From Schistosoma mansoni (lineage: Eukaryota; Platyhelminthes; Trematoda; Strigeidida; Schistosomatidae): a stretch of 64,000 nt of DNA. Below, piece after piece: positions 1 to 14,300 of this stretch. Numbering within the stretch: the stretch's first letter is position 1; each line of letters begins with the position of its first letter. Both the position numbers and the translations under genes were made by a program. The notes under the pieces were generated by a model. That model was not told the DNA's origin. It worked only from the letters and a program-made list of their open reading frames with translations, and did not search any database. The stretch is from contig NC_031497.1 in assembly GCF_000237925.1 (NCBI RefSeq), positions 16,914,770 to 16,978,769 of the forward strand, read 5' to 3'.

Positions 1-568
1 TGGAAGTCATATTTCTTCACAACTGACTGAGCCAATTCAGTGAAGAAATGTGGTTCTATGTTGATGGACTTTGCATGTTTTTCACTTTATGTTTAACAGT
101 ACAGCTACTGTTTTTATAAATTGATTACTGATCAGTGTTTTGTCTTAGTCATTTTTGTTAATTGTAGTCTATTCATAAACCGATAAAAGTAGTAAATAAG
201 CTTAGTAATAGTACACAGCATTCCAATGTATTATTCAAAGTATTTGAAATCATTCAACTAAAACCATGGACATGACTTCTGTGGTTATCGGTTACAGATA
301 TTTATGTGTTCCTTCATGAATTCAAGTTTTCGTTTCTAAAAACTGAGGTTATAGATATTTCTTTTAACTGTCATTTTTGATTGTGCTCTTTCGGTGCATC
401 TTTAAGCACAGTTATGTGGTTTTTACAGTAGTTCCTTTTACTTATTGTGTACGTAAGCTTAAAGACCGATTTCAGTGTTTTTTGATGACTGCTTTTTTTC
501 CATTTTCCACTAAAAACTTTGTTATTATTCTAACATATTGTGTGCTTTCTCTTTTTGTTTTTCTATAG

Positions 569-674
569 ATGTCCAACATTTCTGTCTATTTCTGACTCTG
601 TAAAAAGTATGTCTGTCAAAAATGTTAGTTGTTCAGTATGTACAGCTATGCATCTTAACTTGAGATTTGATCCG
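569..674 (+). CDS. TOP3B: TOP3B penultimate exon
   Basis: This exon encodes a cysteine at its first full codon and the CSVC zinc-ligand pair. It ends exactly on codon CCG before GTATGT. Confidence 0.78.
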
Positions 675-1806
675 GTATGTACAAACTGTATGTTTTTTTA
701 AAAAAGAATCTTATTTTATTATACTCACCAGTTTAACATAAACTAAACTCGATAATTTTAAATCTTCCCCGATTGAAGTTGTCGACTAGTCTATCTATGC
801 CTTTGGTGTATTGTGTTTGAAAAAGTACAATAATTCATCAGCAGTGTTTATTGAGTCCAATTATTCTAATAATTGGCTTCGATAACAAATAGAATGTACG
901 ATATATGCTCGGTAAAAAATTGTTCAAAATATGGAACAACTTGCAAAAATCGTCACAAGTTTAATCGTAGTTGTTGATCATAGCTGTTAGGCTTACTCAT
1001 CTGTGAAGTTGCACTAGTTTTGCTAATAATAATTAATACATAGATATTCTTAAATGAAGACTTTTCGTATGATGGCTATTCGTCCATGGTATTATTGTAG
1101 TTATAAATTTTCAGGTTTCCGTAGTGCATTTAACCTGTGATTCGCAATTTATTATTATTTAGTGTATTTTATACCATTCGAGAAAGAGCAACTAGACGAA
1201 AGTTCTCTAAATAATCACAGGCGGTTCTGTTAAAATTTAAAATACATATCCGCTCTAGTTGCTACGATGGCATCAAAGAGCATATATATATATATATATA
1301 ACTTTGGCACCGACTACCCTCCTTTTGCCTGTAGTGAAAATCTCACAATTACTGTTAATGTCCGAATGATAGTTGAAATAAAAGTGTGTATTTCAGTCAA
1401 CTGAAATTTGACTAAGCTGAGTAAAAAACTTCTTTGTGTGATATCACTAAATAAGAAAAAATATCGCTGCTATTTAACCGCGTCCAAGTATGCTGAACCT
1501 GCATAGATAGTTGTATAGCTATTAAACTTCATAATGTAATAAACTGAACTGATAATATGATTGTCAGCATTTAAAATGCTCCTATTTTGTTTCCAGGGTA
1601 AAGTTCCTAATTCAAGCGAAAATAATTCTGAAAAGATTAACACTACATTCTCTGGATGTGCATTCTGTACAGAATCATTATGTTCATTATTCACCATTGT
1701 AAGAAAAAAGGAAACACCAAATAACCCTACTGTCAATTTACGTGGTTCACGCCATCATTCTGGAACCCGTCAACGAGGTGGTCGACGAGGGCGGAGTTTT
1801 CGATAA
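569..1806 (+). CDS. TOP3B: DNA topoisomerase III beta, last two coding exons (3' end of gene)
   Basis: Two exons, 569-674 and 1597-1806, join in frame. The acceptor TTTTTCTATAG precedes 569, the donor GTATGT follows 674, and the acceptor TTGTTTCCAG precedes 1597. The stop TAA is at 1804-1806. The joined tail holds paired cysteines (VSCSVC, then SGCAFC) spaced as in the C-terminal zinc fingers of TOP3B, where human has DTCSVC and MGCVFC. It ends in an RGG-type basic tail (RQRGGRRGRSFR). TOP3B is a type IA topoisomerase that relaxes DNA and RNA; its RGG box binds RNA and TDRD3. The catalytic tyrosine and toprim parts must lie left of the window. The first base of the exon at 569 completes a codon from an upstream exon that is not visible in 1-568. 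The tail is shorter than in vertebrates. Identification is by eye but the cysteine pattern and the intron position fit well. Confidence 0.82.
1597..1806 (+). CDS. TOP3B: TOP3B terminal exon with CAFC pair and RGG tail
   Basis: It starts in phase 0 (GGT AAA GTT) after TTTCCAG and runs 70 codons including the stop. It carries the last CxxC pair and the Arg/Gly-rich end. Confidence 0.8.
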   Translation, partial: GKVPNSSENNSEKINTTFSGCAFCTESLCSLFTIVRKKETPNNPTVNLRGSRHHSGTRQRGGRRGRSFR

Positions 1807-2017
1807 AATTTATAGACTATGAACTATATTGACGTCTGCTAACTAATACTTATGAACGTAATTCGTGTACATTGATAATTGTGATCATATTACACTGTAC
1901 ATAGTTATCGTCTTTGCTAATATAAATATATACATACATTAAAGCAGTTAATAATTTCATTAGTGTTCAAAAAGCAGATGTAAATTAGCTGTTAAGATAC
2001 ATTCAGAAGTTGGTATA

Positions 2018-2023
2018 AATAAA
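2018..2023 (+). terminator. Candidate poly(A) signal AATAAA for TOP3B
   Basis: An AATAAA lies 212 bases after the TOP3B stop in AT-rich sequence. Others follow near 2155-2165, so the site actually used is uncertain. Confidence 0.4.
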
Positions 2024-5000
2024 CAAGCTAAGTAGTCTATGCCTACACCTTTAAGGTTTATCTAATTTCTCCCATCAAAATCCTGTTCTCATCTAGTTTT
2101 TTTTACTGAAAACTATCAAATTGTTATTTAAGTATCACAAAACGTTTTTGACAAATAAATGAAATAAAATTTTAATATTCTTAATAGAATAATTCACGTT
2201 GTTTGAATAGACTCAAATACTTTGCGAATAACATAATTTATTACCCACATAAATGGATTATTTTTTATACTAGTTTTATGTTTAAAATACACAACTGGAA
2301 ACCTTAATATCAAAAAATGAGTTTTCAGTGATAAGACCTTATTTCAATAACTGTTAACTGATTATTTTGTTCATTTGTACTTCGGAATATATATTTATAA
2401 ACCCTGGTTTTCAGCATACCACTTTCAACCAAAAACATCTTGATGTTATCACAAAGGCTATTTAGTTAAATCTTTGTTATTAACAGCGTAAAATTTGTAC
2501 TGTCGATTTGTAGATTACTTGATTGATCCACAGTAAATTGCACAGTTACCCAACATTTACGTGATATTTCAGTAAAAGCTCAATATTTTGCATGTAAATT
2601 TCAGAATTGTTAAGGTTATTAAGATGTAAACTACTACGTGCTTAGTACGATAGAGCATTTAGAATAGTTATAAACTTTTCAAAAATACATTTTTATACGA
2701 AATAATTCAGTAGATTTGCATCTAATGATTTCAATGATTTTAAGTAAAGAACCTTTTTCTGCAGTAGATAGAACTGCATCAATAGATGTTTAAATAAATG
2801 GCTGATGTTGAACGATGTCTAAGTGTTTTAGGCACTGGACTTTTAATCGATGGGTCGCAAGTTAAAACCATTCCGCACTTCGACTTAGAACATCCGGGTA
2901 ATATCACAAACTCTCATACAAAATTCTAGCTCAGAGGGGTTTGGTAAAGATGTTCTGATAGTCAGTTACAATTAGTTTATTTAAATGACCGATTATGTAT
3001 TTATAACCAAACCAAAACATTCAAGAACTCACTAATCACTTTCTTCTGAATTCGGGGTAGTGCTTTGAATACAAGGGCACCTACCTTTCAGATCAATATA
3101 GTATCGTAAAACGGTTATGATATGACAATACTATATTCTCATTTTATCCAAACGATAGATTGTCCTTAACATATTGTTTTCTGATTATGACAATACATTT
3201 GTTTCGATACTACTTCGGAATTAATACATATATGCAACCCGACCAGTCTTTTGTTAATTTGGTCCATTAATAGAATTATCTATTCAATATAGAGTGTTTG
3301 ATTTGAATAAATGAGAAACTGTATAAATATAAATTTATTAGTCAATGCACAAAACAATGTTTTTCTTAGAAAAAAAGTGAAAATATAAGTTAGCCATTTT
3401 GATCAAAATTAGCTTAAACTAGAAAGGAAAAAAATCTGTTTCATAATGTTGGCAAATATATATGACAATAATGACTTAGTTTAAATCATATAATAAAAAA
3501 ATTACTGATCACTGGTGGGATGAATTAATGTATATATAATCGTAAATGAAATAAAAATATAAGACAAACTGACCGCTTAAGTCTCTTTGGAGAATGATGA
3601 CGCAGTTAATATTCATTCATGGATGATGTTATCAAAAAAAGTCTTGTGTTAATGCTGATGATAGACGTCACCGTGTATTGTTCCCTAATAAGGGATAGGG
3701 AATTTATGTATTTTGAAAAGTTATGAAGCGAATGAATCAAATGTAAACAAAAAACCAAGCAATATTCAATGTTAATCAAATGAAAAGGTTAAAACAGAAA
3801 ATAATTTTGTGTAATGCTGATTTGGTACGATGATGATGATAATGGTGATGAAGAAATTCCTGTAACATAAAGAAAAACTAATTAAATATCGTGATAGTTA
3901 TATCGAGGTAAGCAGAGGGAGATGTACCTACTGTTCTTAGAAAGTGTATTCTTTTCATCTAGGAAATGAATTTTTAGATATTTATCAATACACTCAGTTT
4001 TACTGAAAAACTGTTATATCCTGTAGAGACTTATGAATGGTAACTTTGAGAACTATTTATGGACCAATATGATATGTATATTTCCTATTATATAATTGTT
4101 AAGTAACTAAAGTATCCATATACGTGGCCCTCTTATTATAAGCTTTATTTTGACTTATGAACTATTATTATACGATTTACGATTCTTGAGTTATCTCCAG
4201 TCCATTGATTACTGTTCAACCTATTCGCAGCCACATTTGGCCAAATCTTGTACAAATGTTACTTCCTATTTTATGGTACGATGTGGTCAGTTTGATTGAT
4301 ATATAAACCCAGTATGTTTGAGAATAATGATTCATATTGCAGAGGCTGTTATTGGTGTTCTGGACTTAACTGGCTGGGCTAGGCAGATAGCAGGACTGAT
4401 AAGTACTCAAGACTGCTCATACGATTTTGTGTATCACTGAGCGATCGATAAATTCGCTGATCCCCAATTGGCGGTCTTTTAACTTCATATATATTAACAG
4501 GGCACTCAAGCAATCGATATAACAAAAACTTAAATAAATATAAATATTCTGGAAATCAAGTAGAATGATGTCTCAATTTACGTTGAAATATACGGAAAAA
4601 TCATGTCCATTTACATACACATTTGATTGGTAGTAAAGATATAGAGAAAGATGAGTAAAAACCGGTTCGTACATCACCACAGAAACGAGGTTGGAATTCA
4701 CTTTCAAGAAGAATACTTATACTGATTTACTGAATTTTCCACGAGTGATGAAACCACCAACTCAGTGCTTGGTTGCCGATTTGTAGCTGAGGGAGGTATA
4801 TCGATTAAATCATCATACGTCATCTGATGTATATACGGCACACTAAGTGTACAATTTCGGCTATAGTAAGATTATACTGGAAAACACAAGTCGAAATCAA
4901 TCCCTGTAAAAATCATCCGTTAGGTGAGCTTGTGTGAAAATTAGTAACCATTCATGAGACATGATAAATATTTGGAGGCCGTGAATATTACGATGCAATA

Positions 5001-5214
5001 TTGATCATAATAGAGCGATTGGGGCAACGTAAATATAGATGGTCCCATGTTGTACATTTTCCCATCCGCTTAGATACATCATATTGAGAACGAATGACTT
5101 TTATACGTTTAGATTGTTTTTTGAATGGGATTCAAACTAGTCTTCTCACAGATCTATAGAATTATAAGTAGCAACAAATAACTCTATCTTTCTGTGTTTA
5201 AAAGCAGAGTACTG
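2024..5214. other. Intergenic interval between convergent TOP3B and BRO1-V genes
   Basis: AT-rich sequence with no convincing coding exon on either strand. At 2800-2960 there is a decayed tRNA-derived SINE-like piece, with a B-box-like GGGTCGCAAGTTAAAACC near 2850. A more GC-balanced stretch at 4340-4520 looks repeat-derived but was not classified. I looked on the minus strand for a proline-rich or tyrosine-phosphatase continuation of the BRO1 gene and saw none. Confidence 0.5.
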
Positions 5215-5361
5215 TCAAAGCACATAAAGAGCTTTTTCTAAAGCCAGTGAAATTAACTCACAATCTTTTGATACTGAATCATGGGTTACAGATACCCATT
5301 GTTCATTTTCTGATATAAGTTGATTAATTTCGTCACTACGAGCCAAACAGAAATCATTCAC
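5215..5361 (-). CDS. BRO1-V gene terminal exon 13
   Basis: Acceptor CATTTCAG and stop TGA at 5215-5217. It encodes the end of the last V-domain helix ([17 protein letters not shown]). A strong internal donor GTGAGT at 5256-5261 could allow another 3' end, but no further exon was seen to the left. Confidence 0.72.
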   Translation of the reverse strand: MNDFCLARSDEINQLISENEQWVSVTHDSVSKDCELISLALEKALYVL

Positions 5362-8300
5362 CTGAAATGTACACAGGCGAAAAATGTAATCATCTCTTGT
5401 TCAGTATCTTGATACATTAAAATATATACGTAGATATAATGGATTACCTACTCGTTTGTTTATCGTTAATCTCTACTGATAATGTCATCATTGAATCAAG
5501 GAAAAAAAAATGAGACGTGAACATTTTAAAGAAAATTGAGAATTATGCATATTAAATAGTTGTGTATTTACAGTCTACACTCTAAAAAACATGCATAACA
5601 CAATACTTGCGATATTCTCATACAATTGAAGAAACACACAGCAGAATAATTACTAACAGAAACTTCATGACAAGAGATGGTTAAGTAGTGATGAGGAAAT
5701 ATCATTCTTTGTTTTATTTAGATAGGGATGAATCTAGATAAGGTCTAATGAAACACCCATAGGTACCTTCTGGTAGCATACTTAACATAATAAAGCACTT
5801 ATAATAACCAAACTACAAAAATGTTTGACTTTCCAAAAAAGTTAAAGAATGAACGGAACTGTCAATTTGATGAGCTTACATCTTAGTTTTAGGTTTGCAA
5901 TATGACCAATTGATCATTAATTTATATTGCATCAAAAAATCGCTGTAGTTATCATTGTATCTCAAGACTTAACACGAAATCAAGATCTTGATGAGATACT
6001 AGATTTCGATTTAACTAATTTGTTAGCTGTTTGTCATACTTATTAAGTTGTGATATGTGAAACCAACTGTAATAAATGTACAAACAACTCTAATCATTTA
6101 AATATGAGATGGCTTTCATTCAAAATGTACATAACTATAATATGCAAATCAATGGACCGAAGGACTTGAAATTTTCCGATGAAACAAGAATTATCAACAC
6201 TAACGTAATGTTCAGTAACAGGTTCTGTAGATTGTTGGATTTTATTGAAAACATGCCGGTTCAGTGGTCAAGCATCAGCGAGCAAGACTGAAGTCCTTTG
6301 GTTTGATTTCCACAGTCAGGGTTGTGGATGCGCACTTGCGAAAAGTCCCATACTAAGACGAAATGGTCGTCCAGTACTTTAGGGTTCTCAATGGTGGACT
6401 AACTAAGATCAGTTCGTGATTTGAAAATTACTACAATCTCCACAAAATCCCCATACTAATAATATCTTGATATTTACTCGAGTTTGACTTATTGTACTGA
6501 AATACTGATTAAAACCTTGGTTATCTTATTTTCTCATCAAAACTAGTACACCTATCTTCTTATGTATCGATTTGTACTTTTTACCTGTTATTTGTTGTTG
6601 TGCCATCTTCTGCATTATGAGCATTGACTCACGAAATGCCTTAACTGGTTTAATATTTTCATGTATGCATTTAAATATTCCTGCATATTAGATAAAAGTC
6701 TGCTATGATTTCGCTGTTAACTACCCAGCTACTCTTATTTTTTAGTAGTCTTGGACACAACTTCACTCAATAAGTCACCAAATCAGAAGGCGGTTGAACA
6801 AGAATGCAATTATATTCCAAACAACAAGGCTGGATGCAAGTGGGAAGTACAATAAGAAAAACGTTAGTGTATTTGTAGCATTAACATAAGATGATTCTAC
6901 AGTCTTTTCCAAGTATCTACTAGAACTGATTGGTTAGGAAATAGCCAATCAGCGTGCCCCGACATAATGATGCACGAAACATGCTTTAATCCAATCTGTA
7001 TCCCGCTAACAGTCTAATCATGATTTAACTGAAAACATTAATGTTCGCTAATATGTGTTGTTCTAATTTTTACATTAGGGATCCCTAACATCATAAAGAA
7101 CATTAAAGCGTTATTATTTAAAGTTTCAGACTATAAATTTCAGTTGTCTGATTGATTTCGAACAGGAAACTTCCAATTTTGTTTTATTTCCGACGAAGAA
7201 GAGTCAAGTAATCATATTGTAGGTCTCAATAATGTTTTAATGATAACGGTAAGCAACCTCATAAGTTAATGAGTCATATTCACTAACAGATCCCAGTATT
7301 TGTTAACTCCACTTCCACCACATCGTTTCATTGTATCAACATACATACAGAACTGTTTCATCAGTAAAGCTTTTTATTACTCTTCATTACAAATCGAATG
7401 GTTTGCATAAGTCACAGGTTAACTCCATACACAGAATTATGTCAATCGATAGTTCGGCCATTGCCAATATCTAATGCAAGATAACTACTGTTGTTGCTGT
7501 TATGTATAAATAATATAATTACCAAACATGATAAAAAGAACTTACCAACTGTAGTTCTTCATTGCAAATTTTTTCGAACTCCGAATGCCAATGTAAACTT
7601 TTCTCAACATCTTTACGTATACTTAAAAATAATTTACAAGCTTCTTGTAAAGTCGCTATCACACTATGCTGTCGATATTTGATAATTTGATTAAAATATG
7701 GTTCACATTTAATTCGTAGTTGAGATAATAAATTTCGTTGTTCATCCAAATTTTGATTGACACATATTCGTGCAGCGTCAACTTTATCACGAAATGTCTT
7801 AGATGTCACTTCATTATGATTTATTTCACCTTGGGTACGATACCATTTTGTTAGAGTATGAACTAATTAGAAATATTGTGAAAAAGAATAATTTCAAATT
7901 CTATTGAGATAGATAAGAACTAATTTGACTGAATGACTAAATAACAACAAACGTCCAGACCTGTGGTGCCTCAAACTATCCTATATCTCCAGTCTTGAGT
8001 AGCTGAAAAGACAAATTAACATTGAAGTACCTATTTGCCATTGATATAAATAATTATATAATGGGGAACACATAGATCTATCGAATCGTTAGCGGTGAGT
8101 ATGAGAACCAGTTAAAACGAGTAAATTTTTCAAACTGTCTGGAAATCCGAAAATTTGTTTCTCCGAACATTTTCCGTCGAACATCCACTTATAATAATAA
8201 CTTCACAGTTAAAAAATGATATTATAACGCTTTTATCAATAGGTTTCAGTTTTTCTTCAAATATGAACGAAGATATTCCATACGCTGAAACTAAGGGAGG

Positions 8301-11300
8301 AATTCATTTAATTAAAAGTAAGCAGTAAATTGGTGTGAGATACGAACTTTAAACGTCTAAAACACATCACTCAGATCTTTATCACTGACTAAGTTTGGAG
8401 CTTTTTACTCTTCGTATACTATTTTCCACCCAGTTATGATTGATAGGCACGAATTAATTTTATCTCTTCACTAGGATCACTTACAAGGATTAGCTAGTAT
8501 CAACCTCTGGTAAAGATGATCTTCAAACGAGGCACTTTCTAAACATACTTACTTAGGCCTATTACCCCCAATGGAGCGTAGGCCGCTACGGTGTAAAATA
8601 TTAAAAAAATAACCGTTGTTCTTCAATAGCATGCAGAAAATCTTTATACACAATCAAAGTTCACTATCTGTAAACTAAAGGTTTTCATATTGAAAATTAC
8701 ATAAAATGCTGAATTAGTTAACTAATAGTGAAGGGTTACTGCTTTTGTAAACGATTGGAAATACTTCATAATGAACGCTAATTTAACCACAGGTTTCTAT
8801 TTTTAACACCTTTCCAACAATCACTTGCAAAAGTAATGACAAGATTTATCTTGGATTGAGTTGAATCTTCAGTCTAATGAGTTGCTAAAATTCACTCAAA
8901 ATGCGACCTTTCAAGTGAACAAACGATTATTAATTTGGATATCATCAATAAATCGTTTACACGTTAGGTAAATATACAGTTCTTTCATTTATACTGTGAA
9001 CTAGATAAATGTAAACGTTTACAATAATTAAAATAAAACAATTGATAATTTACCAAAATTTGGCGGTAGACAAACTAAATCCCACATTTTTATTACATCA
9101 TCACGTTGATGCTTATTCATAATAAGTTCATCCCATATACGAATTAAATCTTTACGTAAATTTTCAATTTCTTCTATTACTTCAATTTCTTTAGGTTCAA
9201 AATTTGATTGAATATATACTAAAAGTTCATTTTTAGACATGTCCAATGGTTGAAAATTCACTTCATGTTGTTTAAATAATGCTATTACATCATAGTCTTT
9301 TTCAGAAACCTATAAACAAAGAAAATATAAGAATAATAAACAATAATGAGGGGTAACTTACAACAGAAATATGACATAAAGAGCTATAACACAACTAGAT
9401 GAGACATATAAATAATTTATCTAAAGAATTAAATGGAAAACACTGAGAATTAACCACAGATGATTTGATAAACATAGAAATTCTATAAACAAAACATATT
9501 CATTTAGACAAAAACAATTCAGTCAACTGTTTTCAAATACAAATAGATACGAATCAAAATGAAATAAGAATTGGAAAAATCATGCTATCAGATTATGTTG
9601 TATATATACATCAGTGAAACGGTGGCAGATATTATTCAGCAACAGAATGATAGGCATTTTCAAATTCTAGTTACCCTGTAATTAAAAATTTATTAAAATT
9701 GATTTCCAGGATTCCTTTTGCAATCATATGGGAAGAAACCTTTTGAGAATACTGTTGTTTTGTTAGATGAAAAGAGACAATTAGCAAATATACATATAGA
9801 CGTACCAGTTGAACAGACAAGCGTATTTTGTCGACTTTTTCACGAAAACATGAATTCAGTTTCTCTGATGGTTCACGACATAAAATATTGGTATAACCAG
9901 TTCTAAAAGCAATATCATTGCTTTCCTCCTTACGTAACATTTCTTCTATCTGGTGTAGAGAAAAGATTTTAAAATAAGTATAAATGAAGCCCAGGAGTCT
10001 AAAGAAGATAACAAATATGTATACAAACAGAAATATCAACAAAGCATGAACGAGAAAATTTCACAAAAATACTACTGTTGGTAAAATATATAATTATAAC
10101 GAATTTGATAAACATCATAGTGATAGGAAGTGGTTAAAATAGAAGATAACAGTTTAGTCCATTTATGAATGAAACTGAAAATTTCCCATTCTAGATTTTG
10201 ATACATGCTGCTACACAGTATGCATAATCTTATTAGTGAATTTATTTTGGAGTCACACTGATCCGTATAAATCGTCAAACAATTTTCGAGTCAGCTACAA
10301 ACGTATATACGAAGAGCTTTATTTATATTTAATGACAGTTGATCGAAGTCAGAGGATAGTTGCCTGCTGATTTTCCTAATTTTCAGTGAGACATCATGGA
10401 GACCATTAGTACTTGCTTAGGACTAGTTTACCGTTCATACAAATCTCCTTTTATTATTATGTCAATAAACTCAGTTATATCACATTTAGAAACCACAAAT
10501 AAGTTTACTTGATAATGGCGTTTTTCTAACATCATAGTTATACAACACAAATTATTCTTTTAGTGATTAACAATAACTGCTAGATATCTTTGCATAAATA
10601 ATGGACTAAAGAGAAAATGAATAAACTCATTTTCACTCGAAATCCAGGGACTCATAGACATGACCCTTACATAGACACTCAAAGAATTTTTATACACAGT
10701 TCACTGACATCTGCTGTCTACTAGAAACAATCTAGTATTCTTTGTGAAAGATTTAAGATTTTCGTGGCATATTTGATGAGGTTTCCTGTGATCTTCCTAT
10801 ATCTTATACTTTTAACAACTACGTTCTATGCCCGTAAAGCAAAAGGGTAATAAGACTACTGCACAGTACGCTTTACTCTGAATGAAAGTTTAGAATTTTT
10901 GCTCAGTTAGACAATACTATGCTAGCTGGTGAATACTATGAATATATTCAGTGTTTAAGCTGATATTTTGTCCAAAAATGAACTAACAAGACCCATGCTA
11001 CATCTTCTAAAGGTGAAGAGAAAGGTATATTCATTTACCCAGTTGTTCATTAGTAACATAGACGACAATAGAGACTGGTTTAAGCACATCGTCACGCTGA
11101 AGAGGAATGAAAATCACGCTCTCCGACACCCGAGCTGTGAATCCCAATAACTAGAATGATTCCTCACATGTTCATGGTTCTAGATCCAACATTTTTAGCT
11201 AAAAAAAATCACTATTGTATTTGGTATTAAATAGGATTGTTGAGTGCTCTACCACGTTAAAACATACAAACACACAAGTGATTAATCATTTCGCCTCGAT

Positions 11301-14300
11301 TATTTCGTTATTTTAATGTCTATATGAAAGAATACAATAGTGTTGCATGAAACCAACATAATATGGTTATTTTCATACAACTGGTTTTTTGGTAGTTCAT
11401 TCAACAGTAGGAGAGTTCTTTAAGACAATATTTACAGAAGAATTTTATAACAATCGTAATCTAGTCTAACTCTTTTGGAAAGATTTGTAACGGAGTTGGA
11501 TGATGAGCAAATATCATATCATAGTACAATCCTAGCCATAAATCTGCATTTTTAGATCTTCATTACAGTGTACCAATCTTAAGTATAACAGTAGAATGAC
11601 TCAATCTTATCTATTCAATAGACGAATTTTCAATACAATGAGACCAGAAAGAAAAAACATCCCATTTAGCATACTTCATGTGGATATTAATTGTGAGTCG
11701 ACCTGAATAATACGTGAAGTCATCACTTATATGTACAATCATATTGATGACTTTAAAATTTGTAGTTGTATTTCTTAATGTAAATAACTTTATAGTTAAT
11801 CTCCTTAAAAGTAAATCAAGTGTTTATTTTGGATCAGAGTTCGATTCACATATTGATTACATGCACATTGTGATCACGATTCTATTACTTGTAATAAAAT
11901 TTTACACGGACAGACTTTTCGGACTGTAATAAAGACGTTTTTATCACCCAAGTGAATTTTTCCGATGGAGTAACATTACATCTACCCTAGACCAACAGAC
12001 TCAACATCGAAAAAGGCGATATGCGCTGTTTGAATGCAACTAACAAGAAGAGAGTGTTCATGCTTGTTAGGATATTCACAAGAATATCCCAAAAATTATC
12101 TCGAATGTAAAATGGTATGTTTTCAGACTCTTCACATAATTCGCATGTTATTTCCTATTGGCCATTATTTACAGTGTCCTAACTATGACTTTCATGTGTC
12201 GTTTCCCTATTGGTCAATTTTGAGTCGTCCTAATTATAACCTTTACGTGTCCTTCCTTTCCATTGGTTACTGATAATAGTCATCGTAACTGTATAAATAT
12301 GCCTTGTCTGTAAACCATTTTTGTTCTGCTGCTGACCCCATAAACAATTCTCATTTAACGGCTGTGTTCTGATTTATTGGAGCTGGGGAACGGTATTGGG
12401 GTCGAACTAGGATATCTGAATTCGGTCAATCGGTAGAATTCCGTGTAGTCCTATCGCAATACACTATATTTCGCGTTATAGCAATGCTCAACAACATCAA
12501 TTCCACAGGCAAAAAATATTACAATCAAGTATTTAAATTCACTTAGTATTACTTGTTTGAATCTTCCCATTGATGTTTAGGACTGCAACTGGTCAGTCTC
12601 TTATTGGCATATGTGCATACTGTGCGTATTGCCTCGATATAGCCTTATTTCAGAAGCATTGTAGGCAAAGATGGATAGTAGCTAGCAGTGGAATCCAGGA
12701 CGCGCGTTTCGTCCTATTTGGGACTCGTCAGCTGGATGTACCTGAATCTCAGAGTTGATGTTCACTCTGGGACTCGAAACCAGTACCTTTCGCTTCAAAC
12801 GCCATCGCGTTATCCACTCAGCTACTGAGTCCTGAGGACGAAACGTGCGTCCTGGATTCCACTGCTAGCCACTATCCATCTTTGCTTACAATCAAACATT
12901 TATTTTTCTAAAAGTGGATAAAATTAATACCTCTGCAAGAGTTTTGAAGCGTTCTCCAGCTAATGGCTTCAGTGAATGAACTTTACGTCTCAAATTTTCT
13001 ACTCCACCAGATTGATGAAACTTGACAAATTCTTTTAATAATGCTTCGCAAATCAGTTCAAATACACTGAGTTCCAACGAACGTGGGAAATTGTGTTGAT
13101 TCATTTCACTGAAGGAATCAAACAAAAAGTAATGATAAGGAAAAAGTGTTTAATTTTTTCTTCACAAATTTAAGTTTCTTACATCAAAATGATGAATAAA
13201 ATCAAGCTAATTAAGCTTAATGGGTCGATAGCTTGACAAGGTTTCACAATACTATTGAATAAATTCATTAAAATACATGAATACAATATGAAAAAGATTG
13301 TTCAAAGCAAAAATTGATAAATATTAGTCGCATAAAAATGTTACAAAACAAAATAACTTTTGAGGGTCAATTAGTAAAAACAAGGAACAAAACTGTTTGT
13401 GTACCAATATATTGACTGAACTTAACAAATGATCATAAAAGCTATTATCAAACCTAGGCTGACTGTACGTTCAAGGATAAGAGAATAGAAATTAAAACAA
13501 CGACTATTGATTTGGTATAGTTTTAAATTTTCGGCGGTATTTATTCACTTTGAACAGCTTTCCTTGTTATTTATAGAAAGTAACTTAGATGGTAAAATAA
13601 ACGTTTATTTTTGTCAAATGGCTCACAATGAAAAGAACAAAAATTAGTTTAGAAGTAGATTGTATGATTCAGTAATTTTAGTATTAGAAGCTTGATATAC
13701 CAAAGTTTTAAAGATAAGTCAATAAGTAACAGCCATGTAGCAGACAAAATAGTTAAGTTACAATAACACGACAGGTAACTGTAAACCAGAGTTTGGTACT
13801 ACATTATACATTACTCATTTTGTCATTATTGTTTACGATCGATGGGAATTCGGTTAAACTACATGATTCTTCTGAAATAGGATAAGAGCAACAGTACAAC
13901 CCACCAGTAGCATACAGTTTCAAAAATTTATCTAATGGTGTCACAGAGAGCGAATGTAAGGATAATGTTTGTGATAAACAAGATAGCCATACCACCTAAG
14001 TAGGTGAAAATATTATGTTCGTCATTTACTAAGTAAATATTTATTTTCTTGTCTTCAAGTCACAGTTTTTGTGAGAGCTGATGGTACTACCCGATATTCC
14101 ATGAGAAGCAACTGAAGGTACTTCGAACATGGGACCTATGGATTGAGAGATAAATGTCGTATTCACCAACATATAGCTTTTAGAAAATCTCAAAGTAAAT
14201 ATAGCTTCCCACTCTTGCAACATAACAGTTTCAAGGTAATGGGAAAACTGGTTTGCTTAAACTTTCTTACTGGTTTACTGGTATTTGAAACGAAGAGAAT

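Noticed and set aside
1470-1736. 88-residue open frame on the minus strand
   Set aside because: Exact antisense of the TOP3B terminal exon, whose plus-strand frame has splice sites and zinc cysteines.
1807-5214. Tyrosine phosphatase exons completing an HD-PTP
   Set aside because: No HCxxGxxR-type motif or proline-rich frame could be read on the minus strand.
12830-12875. Second hammerhead on the plus strand of the foldback SINE
   Set aside because: Reads CTGAGTCC..GGACGAAAC; the NGA part of CUGANGA is missing, so this is only the inverted arm.
13804-13995. 63-residue minus-strand frame as an extra BRO1-V exon
   Set aside because: Exons at 14896-15195 and 12931-13108 already join in phase with V-domain similarity; inserting this frame would bring a stop.
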